Assembly: GCA_964628385.1 (NCBI GenBank) | Contig: CAZVOD010000002.1 | Location: 1 to 64,000 of the forward strand | Source of the DNA: JANQPA01 sp964628385 | Lineage (GTDB): Bacteria; Bacteroidota; Bacteroidia; Chitinophagales; Saprospiraceae | DNA: 64,000 nucleotides | Direction of reading: 5' to 3' | Shown here: positions 43,775 through 52,571 of the stretch, in pieces | Layout of the letters: each line of letters starts with the position of its first letter | How positions within the stretch are numbered: position 1 is the stretch's first letter | Position numbers and translations under genes: made by a program | Notes under the pieces: model-generated | Seen by the model: the letters and a program-made list of their open reading frames with translations, nothing else | What the model was told of the DNA's origin: nothing | Databases searched by the model: none

Positions 43775-45919
43775 ATGGAAACTCAAAGACCTAATGCAAC
43801 CCTTGAAACCGCTTTGAACTTGGGACTAACTGAAAAAGAATACGATAGTATCAAAGAAAACCTTGGAAGGCTACCCAATCACTTTGAGTTACAGATATTC
43901 GCCTCTCTTTGGTCAGAGGAGATTACCAAAAAAAGTACAGCCTCGTGGTTGAGTGCGCTTCCGGATAATAGCAAGCGCATCGTCACCACAGAAAAAGGTA
44001 AAAAGTACATCGATCTGGGTAAGGAAGATGCTTACTACATTCAGCTTTCTTTGGATGATATTTCTTCTTATACAGATGAAAAACCCAATTTTTCAACTAC
44101 TCATTCAGAAGAGGCCCTTCGCGCGCTGGATGCTCAAAATATTAGTTCTCTGGCTTCTTTCAACTGGCTACAGATATCTAATTTCAAACAAGGAGGGCAT
44201 TTCCGAAAATTCCATCAACTGATAGAAAAATTAGCTACGTTCAGCAATGTCAGGGGGCATACCAATGCATCTACCGAGATATTTTTCCATCAAAAGGAAA
44301 AAAGCCCGGGTTTGCTGGCTCAGTTCACGGTAGGTTACAAGCCACTTGAGGAAAGAGTAGCTCAGAAGGAGCTTTCTATTTTTTTGTTAGGAAAAATACA
44401 GGGTAATGAGCCTCTGGGAGAGACGAATCCTTTCGTAGAAAAATGCCTTTCCCAGGCTTTGCAGGAAGCTTTTAATAAAAAAATCTGCTCCTATGCCAGC
44501 TCGGTTGGTACGGGTGGAATATTGCTGGCTGCTGTTCAGTTGGCCGGGCAGCATGGCAGTGGCTGTGTAATGCATCTCGATAGTTTTTTGGGTGAAAAGG
44601 AAAACTGGGTTAACCACCTTTTGAAAAGAACCAGAGCCAGAGTCTTGTTAGCTATGAACATAGAAAAGAGCGAACAACTCAAAAGCCTAGCTGACAAGTG
44701 GCACCTTGAGCAGATTCTGGTCGGCCGGCTTCAACCGGGAGGAAATTTAAGCATAGTTGATGGTGAGCAGGAGCTTCTATCCATTTCCACCTCTATGCTG
44801 GAGCCAGGTAATGAAACACTAGGATACCAAAAAGATCTCAAAAAACCGTCATATCTAAAGAAACTTAGCCATTTCAATGCCAGTAAAACCTCAAAGCCTA
44901 AAGATTACCAAAAGGCCGCAGAGCAGATATGGATGTCTGCCAACGTAATTTCTCGCCAATGGATCAGGGAGCAATTTGACACCACGATAGGTAACAACAC
45001 CTTACACATTAATAATCCGGCTGACGCGGCCTTAATACGTTTGAAGGGCCACAATAAATCATTGGCTCTAACCGTCACAGGTAATCCTTACTACACTATT
45101 GCTGACCCATCCACGGGCACTATGATTGCGGTTGCTGAAGCAGCGCGCAGGCTTATCTGTAGCGGTGCCAGCCCCCTGGCAACCAGTGCCGGATTTTACA
45201 TGGGTACGCCGGAATCGCCGGAAGCATACTGGCAATTTACAAGTGCAGTCAAAGGGCTAAGCGAGGCTTGCAAAAAGCTGAAGTCTCCCATTATTGACAA
45301 AGCCATACTGCATCAACAAAGAGAAGATAATCAGGCCGCCTACAACAGCCCCCTTTCTATCATTGGAATGCTAGGCCTGCTCGAAAAGCCGGAGGAATTG
45401 ATGACCCAACATTTCAAACTGGAAGGTCATCAAATATACATGCTGGGCACTCCTCATAATGACTTCTCCTGTTCAGAATACCTAAGGACGCTGCACAATG
45501 TGGACTTTTCGCCCATTCCCAAATTTGATCTGGATGAAGAGTTTCATACCCTGCAAAATCTGAGAAATCTAATAAAAAAAGGATGGATACAATCTGCTCA
45601 TACCATATCTAATGGGGGCTTATTTGTTAGCCTGTTACAAAGTGCCCTGTGTTTTAATTTAGGATTTAATATTGAAACAGATGGAAATTTCAGAAAAGAT
45701 GCTTATCTGTTCGGGGAAAGCCAGAGTAGATTAGTTATTTCTGTTACAAAGGATGATGAAGATGAAGTGGTCAACTATCTAAATTCTTATAACGTTTCCT
45801 TTTCAAAATTAGGAGAAGTATCGGGCGACAAAATATTGATTGACGATGAGAACTTTGGTAAAGTAGAAGACTGGAAGAAACTCCATGATAATTGGTATTC
45901 TGAAAAAGTTGAAATTTAG
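43775..45919 (+). CDS. PurL-like (FGAM synthase/AIR synthase-related) protein with degenerate active site
   Basis: 714 residues, the length of the single-chain small PurL. The ends and the C-terminal half align by eye: LTEKEYDSIKENLGRLPNHFEL-type N-terminus, IAVAEAARRLICSGASPLA, PEAYWQFTSAVKGLSEACK, IIGMLGLLEKPEEL and TISNGGLFVSLLQSAL. Catalytic signatures are gone. The usual WSEHCSYK reads WSEEITKKS, the ESHNHP block is absent, the GGxxRD region is replaced, STDCNGRY reads TVTGNPYY, and SGNVSFYNE is replaced by DKAILHQQRED. It is therefore unlikely to make FGAM. purM lies 5 kb away on the other strand. Role unknown; a scaffold, regulator or altered specificity are all possible. Confidence 0.7.
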   Translation: METQRPNATLETALNLGLTEKEYDSIKENLGRLPNHFELQIFASLWSEEITKKSTASWLSALPDNSKRIVTTEKGKKYIDLGKEDAYYIQLSLDDISSYTDEKPNFSTTHSEEALRALDAQNISSLASFNWLQISNFKQGGHFRKFHQLIEKLATFSNVRGHTNASTEIFFHQKEKSPGLLAQFTVGYKPLEERVAQKELSIFLLGKIQGNEPLGETNPFVEKCLSQALQEAFNKKICSYASSVGTGGILLAAVQLAGQHGSGCVMHLDSFLGEKENWVNHLLKRTRARVLLAMNIEKSEQLKSLADKWHLEQILVGRLQPGGNLSIVDGEQELLSISTSMLEPGNETLGYQKDLKKPSYLKKLSHFNASKTSKPKDYQKAAEQIWMSANVISRQWIREQFDTTIGNNTLHINNPADAALIRLKGHNKSLALTVTGNPYYTIADPSTGTMIAVAEAARRLICSGASPLATSAGFYMGTPESPEAYWQFTSAVKGLSEACKKLKSPIIDKAILHQQREDNQAAYNSPLSIIGMLGLLEKPEELMTQHFKLEGHQIYMLGTPHNDFSCSEYLRTLHNVDFSPIPKFDLDEEFHTLQNLRNLIKKGWIQSAHTISNGGLFVSLLQSALCFNLGFNIETDGNFRKDAYLFGESQSRLVISVTKDDEDEVVNYLNSYNVSFSKLGEVSGDKILIDDENFGKVEDWKKLHDNWYSEKVEI

Positions 45920-45961
45920 TTTACAAATTTTTTTATTTGTAATTCAATAAAATCTTTAACG

Positions 45962-47077
45962 ATGAAGAACGGTGTTTACATTCTAATAGTAACTATCTTT
46001 TCCTTGATGCTCTACAGCTGTGAGCAAAGCGTAGAAGGTACGATTATTAAAGGGCAGATTGAGCAAGCCGGCAATTTACAAGCTTATCTTGATCAGGTTA
46101 CCCTGAACAAAGCCAGCGCTGTACTGCAAAAGACCGATGTAGATAGCAACGGCGAGTTTGAATTCACATTTCCGGAAGGATTGAAAAAAGGCATCTACAA
46201 TATTCGCCTGGGTCGACAGCGGTTGACGCTTATTCTTGATGGAACAGAAGACCTTATTGAATTAAATACCAGTATCAACCAATTAAAAGATGCTAACGTC
46301 AGCTTTAGTGGCTCTCCGCATTCTGCCAGCTATTACAATTTTCTAAATGGGGTAAATGCCAGAAAATATACTGGACAGGATATTTCTTCATTTATCGATA
46401 CTGCTGCCAGTCCCTATGGTCCGGCTATGCTGACTTATCAGATGGGCAATTCTGTTCAGGCACTCCCACTTCAGGAAGCAGCGGTCAATAGACTAAGCGA
46501 AATGTACCCCGAAGACATGTCTGCCAAGGGAATGGCCGAAAGAATTTCCGGTGTCAGACGCCAGGTCGCTTTAATGCAGGCTAATGATAAGATCCAGGTG
46601 GGGCAACCGGCTCCTGACATATCTCTACCCAGCCCTTCAGGCAAAACTTATTCCCTGTCTGATCTGAAGGGAAAAGTGGTATTACTTGATTTTTGGGCAA
46701 GTTGGTGTGGCCCATGTCGAAGAGAAAATCCGAATGTCGTAAAGGTTTATGATAAATATAAAGACAAAGGATTTACCGTATTCAGTGTTTCCCTCGATGG
46801 TGTAGATGAAAGGATGAAAGCCAGACTTGGCTCCCAGGACCGGGTCAATCAAATGATGGAGTCTTCAAAGTCAAAGTGGATTGCCGCCATCGAAAAAGAT
46901 AACCTGAAATGGGAATACCACGTTAGCGATTTAAAGAAATGGAGTGCAGCACCAGCTGCTAAATACGGAGTGACGACTATCCCTAAAGCCTTCATGATCG
47001 ATAGAGAAGGAAAAATCGCTGCAGTTTCTGTGAGAGGAGCCGAACAGATAGAAAAAGAATTACTGAGGCTTTTATAA
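45962..47077 (+). CDS. TlpA-like thioredoxin-fold lipoprotein
   Basis: 371 residues. Signal peptide with lipobox LYSC (Cys20) anchors it to a membrane facing the periplasm. Residues about 25-200 form a DUF4369-like beta-rich and helical N-domain. The C-terminal thioredoxin domain starts at IQVGQPAPDISLPS and carries WCGPC in LLDFWASWCGPCRRE. An ~20-residue insertion follows VFSVSLDG, as in Bacteroidota TlpA relatives. Such proteins keep periplasmic cysteines reduced, for cytochrome c maturation for example. 42 bases after the PurL-like gene, with a small AT-rich inverted repeat between (about 45921-45942). Confidence 0.85.
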   Translation: MKNGVYILIVTIFSLMLYSCEQSVEGTIIKGQIEQAGNLQAYLDQVTLNKASAVLQKTDVDSNGEFEFTFPEGLKKGIYNIRLGRQRLTLILDGTEDLIELNTSINQLKDANVSFSGSPHSASYYNFLNGVNARKYTGQDISSFIDTAASPYGPAMLTYQMGNSVQALPLQEAAVNRLSEMYPEDMSAKGMAERISGVRRQVALMQANDKIQVGQPAPDISLPSPSGKTYSLSDLKGKVVLLDFWASWCGPCRRENPNVVKVYDKYKDKGFTVFSVSLDGVDERMKARLGSQDRVNQMMESSKSKWIAAIEKDNLKWEYHVSDLKKWSAAPAAKYGVTTIPKAFMIDREGKIAAVSVRGAEQIEKELLRLL

Positions 47078-47145
47078 ATAGCATATCTCCACCCAATCGG
47101 TCTTGAAGTATTTCGACCCCGATTGGGTGCATTTCTGCTATTTAT
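47074..47145. terminator. Long inverted repeat between convergent genes, bidirectional terminator candidate
   Basis: ATAAATAGCA (47074-47083) pairs with TGCTATTTAT (47136-47145), and CACCCAATCGG (47090-47100) pairs with CCGATTGGGTG (47119-47129), leaving an 18-base loop. The structure fills the whole gap between the stops of the TlpA-like and SpoU genes. T-runs are weak, so factor-dependent or attenuating action is as likely as intrinsic termination. Confidence 0.55.
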
Positions 47146-47146
47146 T

Positions 47147-47902
47147 TCACAAATTTCTAAAGCAAGCGCAAATTATTCCTGCTGCAACGCCTGCATTGAG
47201 TGATTCCGCTCCGCCTCCGGCCGCAGAAGGTATAGTAATAAATTGGTCAATCCATCCAAAATTATCCGTACTTATACCTCCTCCTTCGTTACCTATTACA
47301 ATGAGGCCGTTCTTATCCAGTTGAGTTGAAAAGATATTTTTCCCTTTCATGTCAGCACCGTAGATCTTTTTTTCAGGAAAATCCCTTTTAATCTCCCCTA
47401 ATTCTTTTTCCAGCACATTAACTCTCAAAAAGGCTCCCATTGTAGCCTGGATCACCTTAGGGTTATACAAATCTACCGTATTATGAGAAGTAAAGATCCA
47501 TCTTATGCCGAACCAATCAGCGATGCGAAGGATGGTCCCCATATTGCCGGGGTCTTGCAAATTATCCAGATAAAGGCATAATTGATCAGCAATAGTCGCC
47601 GTATCTGGAGTAGGAATGTGCATTTCAGCAACCGCTAAAACCTTATTTGGTGTCTTTAAAGAAGAGATTTTTTTTAATTCCTGATTAGAGATTTCCAGCT
47701 GCTTTAGGTCCTTATTTTGTAGTAAAAAAGAGTTATCTTCCATCCACTCAGGAAGAGCACATAACAACTCAATGTGGTAGAATTGACTTTCTAGTAATTC
47801 TTTCACAATTTTGTCACCTTCACACAAGAATCTATTATGTTTGAGGCGAAATTTCTTAAGCGAAAGGGATTTGATATATTTAAGTTGACTATTCGATAGC
47901 AT
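47147..47902 (-). CDS. SpoU/TrmH-family RNA methyltransferase with N-terminal substrate-binding domain
   Basis: 251 residues. An N-terminal substrate-binding domain of the L30e/L7Ae-like kind (LKYIKSLSLKKFRLKHNRFLCEG) is followed by the SPOUT domain: YLDNLQDPGNMGTILRIAD (motif 1), IVIGNEGGGIS (motif 2) and FITIPSAAGGGAESLNAGVA (motif 3). This layout matches rRNA 2'-O-ribose methyltransferases such as RlmB and TsnR relatives; the target nucleotide is not known. Divergent from tamL with only 16 bases between the start codons, a pairing I recall from other Bacteroidota. Confidence 0.84.
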   Translation of the reverse strand: MLSNSQLKYIKSLSLKKFRLKHNRFLCEGDKIVKELLESQFYHIELLCALPEWMEDNSFLLQNKDLKQLEISNQELKKISSLKTPNKVLAVAEMHIPTPDTATIADQLCLYLDNLQDPGNMGTILRIADWFGIRWIFTSHNTVDLYNPKVIQATMGAFLRVNVLEKELGEIKRDFPEKKIYGADMKGKNIFSTQLDKNGLIVIGNEGGGISTDNFGWIDQFITIPSAAGGGAESLNAGVAAGIICACFRNL

Positions 47903-47918
47903 CTTTCACAAAATACTT

Positions 47919-50378
47919 ATGTTGACAAAAAGGGGAAGTTACAACTTTGTATATTTTTTACTGGCTGTTTGGGCCTTAACTTCCTGTAACACCAGTAAAT
48001 ACCTGGGCACGGATGAGTTTTTACTTCAAAAAAACATTATCAAGCTCAAAAAGAAACAACAACTCGATAACAAGCGGACTGTACTCTACGAACTTTCTAC
48101 GCTCCTCAAGCAGAGACCCAATGGCAATTTCTTATGGATCCCAAGAGAGTGGTTTTTCTATAATACTTCTTCCAAGGAAGATCCCAGCAAATTTTTGAGG
48201 TGGCAAAAAAGAGTATTGGGAGAAAAGCCGGTCATTTATGACCCCGAAGCTGCCCAGGCTACCGCTGAAGCCATGGAGACCTACCTTGAATATATCGGGC
48301 ATTTCAATGCAGAAGTACTTCCCAATCCGTACGTTAAGAAAAATAAAATGTATGTTGAATACATTATTGATGCCAAAAAGCAACTTACCATTGACACTGT
48401 CCTGGTGAGTAGCAAAGACACAGCTATTTTAAACTTACTCCAACAAGTAGATGAAAATACCTACCTACAAGAAGACGAGGGACTGGAAGGCAAACGGTAT
48501 GAATTGGAAAAGGAAAGAATTTCCAGGTATTTAAGGAATAATGGATATGCTTATTTTTATTCCAATTTCATCACCCAACTCCGCGCGGATTCTACGGTCG
48601 TACCGGGTAAAGCTCAGGTACAAATGCAAATCCTGCCTCCGCCCAAAAAGGAAGCCCATACGCAGTATAAAATTGGCACGATAGAAGTATATCCGAATTT
48701 TTCCCCCGAACAGTTGGAAAAGAAAATGCCGGCGATTGAGGAAAACGGTATCATCATCTACGGGGAAAAAGACAGCCTGGAAGTCCGGCCACAGGCAATT
48801 AGAGATGCTATTGCTTTGAAGAAGGGCGAGTTATACCGAGAAATAGATTTTAACCAAACCAATAAGCGACTTTCTGGCCTGGGGGTTTTTCGCTTTGTCC
48901 GAATAAAATATGCACCGGATACCCTTCAAACAGGTATATTAAATTTTAGGATTGAGCTTACGCCCAATCCCAAGTTAGAGGTAGGTATTGACTTTGAACT
49001 CAACTATACTAACCGGAGTACCTCTTCAGCCACAGCAGACTTGCTGGGGGTATCCATTAGTCCATCGATCCGAAACAGAAATTTGTTGAATGGAGCCGAG
49101 CTACTCATCAGCGATCTGTCGCTGGGGGTAGAAGTTAATCCAAATTCCGGAAATGCTCGCTTTTGGAACACTATTGATATCAATTTCAGAAATGAGCTAT
49201 ACATCCCCAAATTCCTGGATTATCTCGGTATTTGGCGGAGCCTTAATCGATTCAGAACTGGGACTGCTACCAAGGTCGTAGGAGACGGCTTTTTACAAAC
49301 ACTAGAAAACAGAGCTACTTCCAGGGTACAAGCCAGTTATAATTTTTTGTTGCTACTGGATTTCTATCGCTATAATTTTTTCAATGCCTCATTTGGATAC
49401 GATGTACCCAAGAGTAACACAGAGCGGTACTTTATTAATCACCTGGCTATTGATTATCTAAGTCCGGAGACTGAGCCGGATTTTGATACTATTCTTCTTT
49501 CTAATCCTTTTTTAGACCGGAGTTTCGGGCAGCAGCTTTTTGTCAGTATGCTGTTTAGGGATTTAACTTACACCAAAAGAACACTGCCAAATGAGAAGGG
49601 CGTTTCACGCTTTTTTGGCGCTAATTTTGAAGTAGCAGGATTAGAAATTTGGGCCGGCAATAGCTTGTATAATACTTTAGCCTCAAGAAATGATACGCTC
49701 TCGCTGGGAGCAATTGATTTTTCTCAGTATGTTAAAATGGAGCTGGATTTTCGGCGCTATAAAAAGATTTCGCCCAAGAGCACTCTCGCTGCCCGCTTTA
49801 ATATTGGCATTGCCCAACCTTTTGGATTTACCTCGGATGTACCCTATGTCAAGCAGTTTTTTGTGGGCGGTCCTAACAGTATAAGAGCCTGGGCAGCCAG
49901 AGGATTGGGCCCCGGGGGGCATATCGATAGCCTTACTTTTAACAGTAACAACCGCTTGTTATTTTATCAAACCGGAGACCTTAAGCTGGAATTTAATCTT
50001 GAATACCGCTTTGATATCTATTGGCGACTCAAAGGAGCTGTTTTTTTGGATGGCGGCAATGTTTGGACTATTGCGGAAGACCCTGACCGATGTGGCTCAC
50101 AGTTTTTGTTTAGCCCCAAAAATAAATCGGAATGCCCGGATAGTCAGCTAGGTGCCGGAGATCCTTTTTACCGACAGATTGCTCTGGGAACGGGACTTGG
50201 CTTGCGATTTGATTTTAAGTATTTTATTTTCAGGATCGATCTGGGTGTGCGATTGCGCAACCCCTTCCCTATTGTTTCCGATCCGGATAATACAACTGAA
50301 GCTGATTACTGGACTGATTTTTCCAATTATCAATTTTCGGATATCAACTTTAACCTCGGCCTCGGGTACCCTTTTTGA
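47919..50378 (+). CDS. tamL: TamL-type BamA/Omp85 outer-membrane lipoprotein
   Basis: 819 residues. Signal peptide with lipobox LTSC, then NTSKYLGTDEFLL, the usual start of the lipidated TamA homologue called TamL. POTRA-like domains cover about 40-340. From about 360 to the end lies the Omp85 beta-barrel, with the late FFVGGPNSIRAW motif (the VRGF-like lid-loop motif) and an aromatic-ended last strand (NLGLGYPF). TamL works with TamB in outer-membrane biogenesis; no tamB adjoins it, though an AsmA-family gene is in the window. Its last 29 bases overlap the convergent nth gene. Confidence 0.88.
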   Translation: MLTKRGSYNFVYFLLAVWALTSCNTSKYLGTDEFLLQKNIIKLKKKQQLDNKRTVLYELSTLLKQRPNGNFLWIPREWFFYNTSSKEDPSKFLRWQKRVLGEKPVIYDPEAAQATAEAMETYLEYIGHFNAEVLPNPYVKKNKMYVEYIIDAKKQLTIDTVLVSSKDTAILNLLQQVDENTYLQEDEGLEGKRYELEKERISRYLRNNGYAYFYSNFITQLRADSTVVPGKAQVQMQILPPPKKEAHTQYKIGTIEVYPNFSPEQLEKKMPAIEENGIIIYGEKDSLEVRPQAIRDAIALKKGELYREIDFNQTNKRLSGLGVFRFVRIKYAPDTLQTGILNFRIELTPNPKLEVGIDFELNYTNRSTSSATADLLGVSISPSIRNRNLLNGAELLISDLSLGVEVNPNSGNARFWNTIDINFRNELYIPKFLDYLGIWRSLNRFRTGTATKVVGDGFLQTLENRATSRVQASYNFLLLLDFYRYNFFNASFGYDVPKSNTERYFINHLAIDYLSPETEPDFDTILLSNPFLDRSFGQQLFVSMLFRDLTYTKRTLPNEKGVSRFFGANFEVAGLEIWAGNSLYNTLASRNDTLSLGAIDFSQYVKMELDFRRYKKISPKSTLAARFNIGIAQPFGFTSDVPYVKQFFVGGPNSIRAWAARGLGPGGHIDSLTFNSNNRLLFYQTGDLKLEFNLEYRFDIYWRLKGAVFLDGGNVWTIAEDPDRCGSQFLFSPKNKSECPDSQLGAGDPFYRQIALGTGLGLRFDFKYFIFRIDLGVRLRNPFPIVSDPDNTTEADYWTDFSNYQFSDINFNLGLGYPF

Positions 50379-51036
50379 TTTTGGCATCGTACTCTTTGAA
50401 AATGGACCTTCGGCCATATTCACTACAGATCGGGCATTCATAGGGATTATGCCCCCTGGCTGGACAGTACTCCCGACCGAAAAATATAATTTGCAGGTGG
50501 AGGTTGTTCCATTTTTCTTCAGGCAATACTGCCTTGAGATCTTTTTCTGTTTTTTCCACACTTTTACCGGTGCTCAATGTCCAGCGATAAGCCAGACGAT
50601 GAATATGCGTATCAACAGGAAAGGCAGGTATACCGAATGCCTGGCTCATTACCACGGAGGCCGTTTTGTGTCCTACGCCGGGTAATGCTTCCAATTCCTC
50701 AAAAGTTTGTGGAACTTCACCGTTGTATTTTTCCAGTAAAATGGTCGAAAGCTTACTAATAGCTTTAGATTTTCGGGGTGATAAGCCACAGGGTCGGATG
50801 ATACCCCGAATGTCTTCTACCGGAAGCTGGGCCATCTCATTAGGATTATCAGCTTTGGCAAAAAGGTGGGGGGTTACTTTGTTTACGCGGTCATCAGTGC
50901 ACTGAGCTGAAAGCAAAACGGCGATTAGCAAAGTGTAAGGATCAGTATGATCGAGTGGTACCGGCGTCTCAGGGTATAATTCCTCGAGCTTTGCGGCTAT
51001 TAAAGCTGCTTTTTCTTTTCTGGAAAATCGTTTCAT
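50350..51036 (-). CDS. nth: Endonuclease III (DNA glycosylase/AP lyase)
   Basis: 228 residues. HhH-GPD fold with LPGVGHKTASVVMSQAF: the catalytic lysine is K124, and the aspartate is D142 in PVDTHIHR. The enzyme removes oxidised pyrimidines and cuts the abasic site. In the iron-sulfur loop I see only C191, C201 and C204 (C-x9-C-x2-C) rather than the C-x6-C-x2-C-x5-C of E. coli Nth, so the cluster may be modified or absent. The C-terminus is basic (KIKKGTRGRG). Convergent with tamL, with a 29-base overlap. Confidence 0.9.
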   Translation of the reverse strand: MKRFSRKEKAALIAAKLEELYPETPVPLDHTDPYTLLIAVLLSAQCTDDRVNKVTPHLFAKADNPNEMAQLPVEDIRGIIRPCGLSPRKSKAISKLSTILLEKYNGEVPQTFEELEALPGVGHKTASVVMSQAFGIPAFPVDTHIHRLAYRWTLSTGKSVEKTEKDLKAVLPEEKWNNLHLQIIFFGREYCPARGHNPYECPICSEYGRRSIFKEYDAKIKKGTRGRG

Positions 51037-51129
51037 TTTCTTTTGTATTCCAATGTCTGATAAAGGCTCGGCAAAGCTACCTCCTACCGGTTCTTTACCC
51101 GGCTATAGTTCTAAAAGAAATAGATAAAT

Positions 51130-52308
51130 CTAAGACCGATATTCAAAAGTACCAAAAGGGCTTTCAATAACCACCTCATTTTGTTCGGCTTCTTCTACCC
51201 TACCTACAGGTTGAGCGGCTATACCAAATTCTCTGGCGATAGCTACGATAGCTACTGCTGCCTCAGGTTTGCAGTAAATTTCCATACGATGCCCCATGTT
51301 GAAAACCTGATACATTTCTCTCCAGCTGGTGTTTGACTCTTCCTGAATCATCTTAAATAGAGGAGGCAGGGGCAGTAAATTATCTTTAATGACTTTTTTA
51401 TTGTCCAAAAATTTAATCACCTTAGTTTGTGCACCTCCAGTACAGTGTATCAGGCCGTTAATATCAGCTCTGTGAGCCTGCAGAATAGATTTCAGTACCG
51501 GAAGATAAGTCCGGGTAGGAGATAAAATTAACTTACCTACCGTTGTTTTTATTCCATTAACCTCAATGGGCTCTGTCAGTTTACGGGAGCCGGAATAGAC
51601 CAGATCCGCCGGTGTATTAGGATCAAAACTTTCCGGATATTGCCCGGCGTAAAGCCCTGCCAGAATATCGTGACGGGCAGAAGTCAGCCCATTACTCCCC
51701 ATACCCCCATTATAGGCCGTTTCGTAGGTAGCCTGACCATCGGAGGCCAGGCCAATGATCACATCACCGGGTTGTATGTCATTAATGATGAGTTCTTTGC
51801 GCTTCAACCGACCGAAGGTCGTATATCCAACATCGATGGTTCTGACAATATCGCCAACGTCTGCTGTTTCTCCTCCTGCCGGGTAGATCAAAATACCATA
51901 ATCGGCCATTTTTTCTACAAAGACCTGAGTAGCCTGGATGAGCTTTTTAATCACATCTCCGGGGATCAGGTTTTTATTTCTGCCTATTGTAGAAGAAAGT
52001 ACAATATTGTCAATACAACCTACGCAGGCCATATCATCAACATTCATAACTATAGCATCCTGAGCGATACCTTCCCATACACTAAGATCTCCTGTTTCTT
52101 TCCAATAAAGATAAGCCAGGCTTGTTTTAGTACCCGCCGTATCGGCATGCATAATGTTGCAATATTCGGAATCGCCAGCAGTATAATCGGGTAGAACTTT
52201 ACAAAAGGCTCTGGGATACAGCCCTTTATCCATATTTTTAATCGCTTCGTGTACTTCTTCTTTCGTTGCCGAAACCCCTCTTTGTTGATACCTCGATTGC
52301 TCAGCCAT
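51130..52308 (-). CDS. purM: Phosphoribosylformylglycinamidine cyclo-ligase (AIR synthetase)
   Basis: 392 residues, about 45 more than E. coli PurM, as usual for the Bacteroidota form. Blocks seen: HADTAGTKTSLAYLYWKETGD (nucleotide and FGAM site), VMNVDDMACVG, YPAGGETADVGDIVRTIDVG, IGLASDGQATYETAYNGGMGSNGL and HCTGGAQTKVIKF. It makes aminoimidazole ribonucleotide from FGAM with ATP in purine synthesis. No other normal pur gene is in the window. An AT-rich 260-base region separates it from the divergent M23 gene. Confidence 0.93.
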   Translation of the reverse strand: MAEQSRYQQRGVSATKEEVHEAIKNMDKGLYPRAFCKVLPDYTAGDSEYCNIMHADTAGTKTSLAYLYWKETGDLSVWEGIAQDAIVMNVDDMACVGCIDNIVLSSTIGRNKNLIPGDVIKKLIQATQVFVEKMADYGILIYPAGGETADVGDIVRTIDVGYTTFGRLKRKELIINDIQPGDVIIGLASDGQATYETAYNGGMGSNGLTSARHDILAGLYAGQYPESFDPNTPADLVYSGSRKLTEPIEVNGIKTTVGKLILSPTRTYLPVLKSILQAHRADINGLIHCTGGAQTKVIKFLDNKKVIKDNLLPLPPLFKMIQEESNTSWREMYQVFNMGHRMEIYCKPEAAVAIVAIAREFGIAAQPVGRVEEAEQNEVVIESPFGTFEYRS

Positions 52309-52539
52309 AACCTTTCAGTATTTGTTTTCTTTAAAATAAAAACGAAAATAGAGAATAGCGCCATTAGAATTGAATTATAGTGCGTATTTCTTTATAAAAG
52401 AACACATAAAAAAATATCTTTATGTTTATTTTGTTACATTTGGGTTTTGATATTGTATAAAAACCAAAAATACCAGCTATTTGGGGCTTAATAGCCAAAG
52501 ATTTAACACATTTCATTAGGTGAGATTTATCACTAATTT

Positions 52540-52547
52540 TATATTTG
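52540..52547 (+). promoter_or_regulatory. Candidate -7 box (TATATTTG) of the M23 gene
   Basis: TATATTTG matches TAnnTTTG; transcription would begin near 52553, about 20 bases before the TTG start at 52572. A second TAnnTTTG (TACATTTG) sits at 52435-52442. Neither has a clear TTTG at -33. Confidence 0.4.
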
Positions 52548-52571
52548 CAACAAGCACGCTAATGAGAAAAT

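Noticed and set aside
52050..52364. Minus-strand 104-codon frame at the purM start
   Set aside because: Out-of-frame overlap with the purM N-terminus, which has clear conserved blocks.
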